From contig JAEUJR010000871.1 of NCBI GenBank assembly GCA_016793585.1, positions 1 to 7,470 of the forward strand: a DNA stretch of 7,470 nucleotides. The letters are read 5' to 3'. This stretch comes from Archangium sp. (lineage in GTDB: Bacteria > Myxococcota > Myxococcia > Myxococcales > Myxococcaceae). Made by a program: the position numbers and the translations under genes. This document shows positions 5,801 to 7,470 of this stretch, piece after piece. The notes under the pieces were generated by a model. That model searched no databases. It was not told the DNA's origin and saw only the letters and a program-made list of their open reading frames with translations. How positions within the stretch are numbered: position 1 is the first letter of the stretch; each line of letters starts with the position of its first letter.

Positions 5801-6753
5801 AGCGCGAACAGGTCTTTCACCTCGCGGCCCGCGTGCAGCTCTTCAGCCGAGAACGAGACCGCCTCTTGCCAGGCCTCGTCGGCGGGGCCGAGGCGGTGGA
5901 GCGCGTGCACGAGGCTGTCACTGCCGCTCACCGAGACGGCGACGCGGTCGGCGTTGAACTCCATTTCACGGCCGAGCGCGCGATGGGCGAGCACCACGAT
6001 GCGAAAGGCCGTGTCGAGCACTGCGCGAATCGCCCAGACGAAGAGCCGCAGAACCCAACCGATCCACGCGACGCGAATGTCGATGCGCGAGAGCCCCGTG
6101 AGGAAGCGGTCGAAGATGCCGCGCGACATCACGATGTGCCCGGCGATCTGCTCGGCCAGGTACACCCACCGGCCGACCGCCATCGTCTTCTGTGCAAAGT
6201 GGCCGTACTCGTGCGCGAGCACCGCCTTGAACTCGTCGAGGCTGAGCGAGTTCACGAGGCCAAGGCCGAGCTCGAGGTTCTTCTTCGAGGGGAAGAGCAG
6301 GTTGAGGAACGAGAGGTCGTAGAACACGCCGGCGTTCACGCGGCCCGAGAGGAAGACCTTGTGCGGGCGCGGGGCTCCGGTCTCGTCGGCGAGCTTGTAG
6401 AGGAAGGCGAAGAGCGTGGGTTGATCAGCCGGCTTCAGCTCGACGAGCGACGAATCGGCGCCGCGCTTCACGATGAAGAGACCGCGCACGAGGAACGCGA
6501 GGAAGAACATCGCAGGCAACGAGAGGAACGCGGCGCCGATGACGTTGCCGTCGTGAAGCAGGGCGTTGCCGAGCAGGCGCCAGATGCTCCAGGCGAGGTA
6601 GCCCGTGAGGCCGAGATAGAGGCCGACGAACGAGAGCAGCCCGCCCATCGCGAGCCAGGCGTGACGTTTGTACGCCTTCGTCGGCGCGGTGAGGCCCGCG
6701 GGGACCGACGTCGGTGAAGGAGGGAACACCGAAGACAGGTCGGGTGCGCTCAT
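2863..6753 (-). CDS. Membrane-anchored M48-family zinc metalloprotease with long C-terminal extension and TPR-like repeats
   Basis: This is a very large (1296-residue) relative of the HtpX/Ste24 M48 proteases. In order: a Pro-rich start; membrane segments at about 33-59 and 72-97; the zinc site HEYGH at 181-185; a hydrophobic stretch at about 228-257, probably one or two further membrane segments; the third zinc ligand in EFNAD (Glu265, Asp269); and the THPP motif at 364-367 seen after the catalytic domain in this family. Then come a mostly helical, His-rich middle (about 440-760), another membrane segment (about 775-790), a beta-rich segment (about 793-900) and TPR-like helical pairs (about 980-1090) running into an alpha-helical C-terminus. 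Ordinary HtpX is about 290 residues. Intact zinc motifs imply an active peptidase, perhaps in membrane quality control; substrates are unknown. The frame stays open to an ATG at 7080, but those extra 109 residues are Pro/Arg/Thr-rich, poorer in G/C-ending codons and family-unlike, so I prefer the ATG at 6753. Neither start has a Shine-Dalgarno. Confidence 0.9.
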   Translation of the reverse strand: MSAPDLSSVFPPSPTSVPAGLTAPTKAYKRHAWLAMGGLLSFVGLYLGLTGYLAWSIWRLLGNALLHDGNVIGAAFLSLPAMFFLAFLVRGLFIVKRGADSSLVELKPADQPTLFAFLYKLADETGAPRPHKVFLSGRVNAGVFYDLSFLNLLFPSKKNLELGLGLVNSLSLDEFKAVLAHEYGHFAQKTMAVGRWVYLAEQIAGHIVMSRGIFDRFLTGLSRIDIRVAWIGWVLRLFVWAIRAVLDTAFRIVVLAHRALGREMEFNADRVAVSVSGSDSLVHALHRLGPADEAWQEAVSFSAEELHAGREVKDLFALQSLALEHLRRIFDEPDFGKSPKRPEGDASFRVFDAGLAQPPRMWLTHPPNREREDSAKELYLPSPLDARPAWALFANVDQVRAEVTAKLFQKAKEERAKNSAGAPAPTPVESTMEERFAKRFSRAALDPRYRGVYLGRSIAAYEEKPDALIGDVEALDHQGVLAALESLYPASLRSELKAYRDRREEELQLEGLADGVLTAPGGIIRYRGREIRRKELRGVIEAVRTERRTVEQRILDHDRTCRATHLAAANLVGHGWSDHLQGLVELMHFVSHSLRNLADAHSHLHHVLDIVLADGNVSSAERARVLHSADDLFVVITRLWDAKKSLVLPDDVDEVYETAGGFTALSEELGLLSPNEGNLGDWLRVMEGWAGGAIGDLRVLADVTLDRLLEVEDQVAKWVREGGEVEDAPEPAVVPAKYATCVVGKERERQKRLGWWDRFQTADGVVPGTLRAAVASGVLLPALFVSGHIGSSTVHVVNGLNVPVKIVMEERAHVVPASSTDKWELDPSGDVQVKTTLLDGTLVEQFEVGVGGGFSHALYDVAGAAPLVEWTAVYGAGGNSELPDVPIGAPRWSDAPQDYLFVEPPRSISLKRGQTAYKRVLEAPLTAPATSQVALVKAVDQRRDLIVAHVKFDEVAESFGSWASFADELPEAKAVLLARAKAEPSNVFLQRTVQDFLEPAEREAQCAAAAELAKAKPDDGDLAYLSLRCAQANGEEADYLDAWKAHPKNPWLNWAVAEDLASRGEWSDALDAFDVAEASKAFAPMRNASLVEHLRVLRGARAAGVAATMPRAITMAPKESTVAFMQRVEGAEQKDDWPFLKAYHHLRAGKLNEARRESSGPGVSEAGRSRMTLLVGASDGASPAQVKEALEVLPNPDLGWVDVALSIREGQSVQTVGAVVSSLRSATEQEELASVLSDEALAKAPARLEAIAKPLLLRDRAVVLAMGVIVLGDKAPPRWRSEVKELLFTIERPYFR

Positions 6754-7110
6754 GAGGCGGCGGAGTGCAGTCGGCGCGTCACGGCGAGTCAAGGCGTGGT
6801 CGGTGACGAGGCTCAGCGGCTCAGGGTGGCCATCGCTGCGCGGTTGTCCTGGTTGTCGAGGTCCCAGGGCGATGAGATGACTCGCGATCGTCACGTCGTT
6901 GGCCAGCGACGCCACAGTCACGCGTCGTGTCGCCGTTGGCTCCATCACGAAGTCGTGCAGTGGTGGCGGCGTCGTCGTCTGACTGCGCGAAGGACCCCGC
7001 CGGGCGTCTCGCGCCGTTGCCTGATGGGGAGGGTCACCAACCGATCGCGGCTGAGTGCGTGATGGACTGACCTGAGCCATGGTCGAGGCTTCATTTCCCG
7101 AGGAGGTCGC
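6754..7110. other. Divergent intergenic region between the M48 protease and the lipoprotein gene
   Basis: This 357-bp stretch lies between two divergent genes and should carry both promoters. On the minus strand it is open in the protease frame back to an ATG at 7080, but by hand only about two thirds of those codons end in G or C, against nearly all codons in the body of the protease. That favours non-coding DNA. I see no confident sigma-70 or sigma-54 promoter. Small elements present are an inverted repeat CACGA-AG-TCGTG (6946-6957) and a KOPS-like GGGGAGGG (7026-7033). I found no RNA gene or terminator. Confidence 0.6.
7101..7106 (+). promoter_or_regulatory. Strong Shine-Dalgarno of the lipoprotein gene
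   Basis: AGGAGG ends 4 nt before the GTG at 7111. It is the only full-consensus ribosome binding site in the window and fixes the start of the lipoprotein reading frame. Confidence 0.8.
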
Positions 7111-7470
7111 GTGGTCGCTCCATTCGTTCGTGTGGTCGCGTGCTCGTGCGTGGTTGTCACGTCGTTGATGGCGTGCGGACAGCCCGTTGGAGCAACCGAC
7201 GGTGGCGCGGGTGGGTCCGCGACCGCTGGTGGTTCCGCAACTGCTGGTGGCTCCGCGACCGCCGGTGGATTCGCGACCGCTGGTGGAGCCGCAACGGCCG
7301 GTGGATCCGCGGCTGCCGGCGGATCCGCGACCGCCGGCGGATCCGCGACCGCCGGTGGATCCGCGACCGCTGGTGGATCCGCAACTGCCGGTGGATCCGC
7401 AACTGCTGGTGGATCCGCGACCGCTGGTGGATCCGCGACCGCTGGTGGATCCGCGACGGCTGGTGGATCC
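7111..7470 (+). CDS. Lipoprotein with a GGSATA hexapeptide-repeat linker (3'-truncated by the window)
   Basis: The frame runs 120 codons from a GTG with a strong Shine-Dalgarno to the right edge without a stop, so the C-terminus is missing. Residues 1-22 are a lipoprotein signal: hydrophobic FVRVVACSCVVVTSLMA, then Cys22 in the lipobox LMAC. Gly23 at the +2 position, rather than Asp, fits outer-membrane sorting under the E. coli rule. After a short GQPVGATDGGA segment, residues 34-117 are 14 GGSATA hexapeptides with four substitutions of the pattern at most (GGFATA, GGAATA, GGSAAA), followed by a GGS start of a fifteenth. Such Gly/Ser/Ala tracts are typical flexible tethers on surface lipoproteins of myxobacteria, leading to a folded domain downstream. 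The function lies in that unseen domain. The gene is divergent from the M48 protease, and a shared regulatory region is possible. Confidence 0.87.
   Translation, partial: MVAPFVRVVACSCVVVTSLMACGQPVGATDGGAGGSATAGGSATAGGSATAGGFATAGGAATAGGSAAAGGSATAGGSATAGGSATAGGSATAGGSATAGGSATAGGSATAGGSATAGGS
7210..7470 (+). repeat. 18-bp coding tandem repeat (GGSATA)
   Basis: There are fourteen 18-bp units (consensus GGTGGATCCGCGACCGCT) plus a half unit at the edge. The period is a multiple of three, so the lipoprotein frame is kept. Early copies (7210-7317) vary in sequence, whereas copies from about 7318 onward are nearly identical even at silent positions and nearly all carry GGATCC, which points to recent expansion or gene conversion from that end. 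The array continues past the window. Confidence 0.97.

Noticed and set aside
7157..7402. Minus-strand frame with Arg/His/Ile repeats opposite the lipoprotein
   Set aside because: It is the antisense reading of the 18-bp GGSATA repeat. The + strand frame has a strong Shine-Dalgarno, a signal peptide and a lipobox.

Overview
The window looks like a piece of a high-GC bacterial chromosome, most probably from the Myxococcota (myxobacteria and relatives). This rests on style rather than on a marker gene: the coding frames are almost entirely G/C in third positions, many starts are GTG or have no Shine-Dalgarno, one lipoprotein has a Gly/Ser/Ala hexapeptide repeat, and there is an oversized M48 metalloprotease with TPR-like repeats. 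Two features suggest that the left end lies close to the replication origin. One is mnmE, which in many bacteria sits in the mnmE-mnmG-rsmG-parA-parB neighbourhood. The other is a near-consensus parS site (393-408) six bases past its stop codon.

Layout from left to right. Positions 1-366 are a tandem-repeat field, almost free of T on the + strand, made of 14-bp, then 15-bp, then 13-bp units. Positions 367-414 hold a palindrome, two overlapping KOPS-like octamers and the parS-like site. mnmE (minus strand, 415-1713) encodes the tRNA-modification GTPase, with an atypical G4 motif. A short divergent spacer (about 1714-1822) carries an inverted repeat. A secreted or lipoprotein-like hypothetical protein (1823-2401, +) is followed after 7 bp by a DUF1801/YdhG-like protein (2409-2861, +), probably in one operon. 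These meet head-on, with a 1-bp gap, a very long minus-strand gene (2863-6753) for a membrane-anchored M48 zinc metalloprotease fused to a large helical region, a further membrane segment, a beta-rich segment and C-terminal TPR-like repeats. A spacer of about 357 bp (6754-7110) separates it from a divergent gene (7111 to beyond the right edge, +) with a good Shine-Dalgarno. That gene encodes a lipoprotein whose visible mature part is almost wholly a GGSATA repeat.

How the parts relate: MnmE works with MnmG (expected to the left, not in view) to modify wobble uridines in tRNA. The parS-like site would bind ParB for chromosome segregation. The two envelope proteins at the right (a membrane protease and a lipoprotein with a flexible linker) share a divergent intergenic region and may be co-regulated, but no functional link is shown. 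No CRISPR array, insertion sequence, tRNA, rRNA or phage gene was seen. The most unusual elements are the T-free array beside parS and the very large M48 fusion protein.
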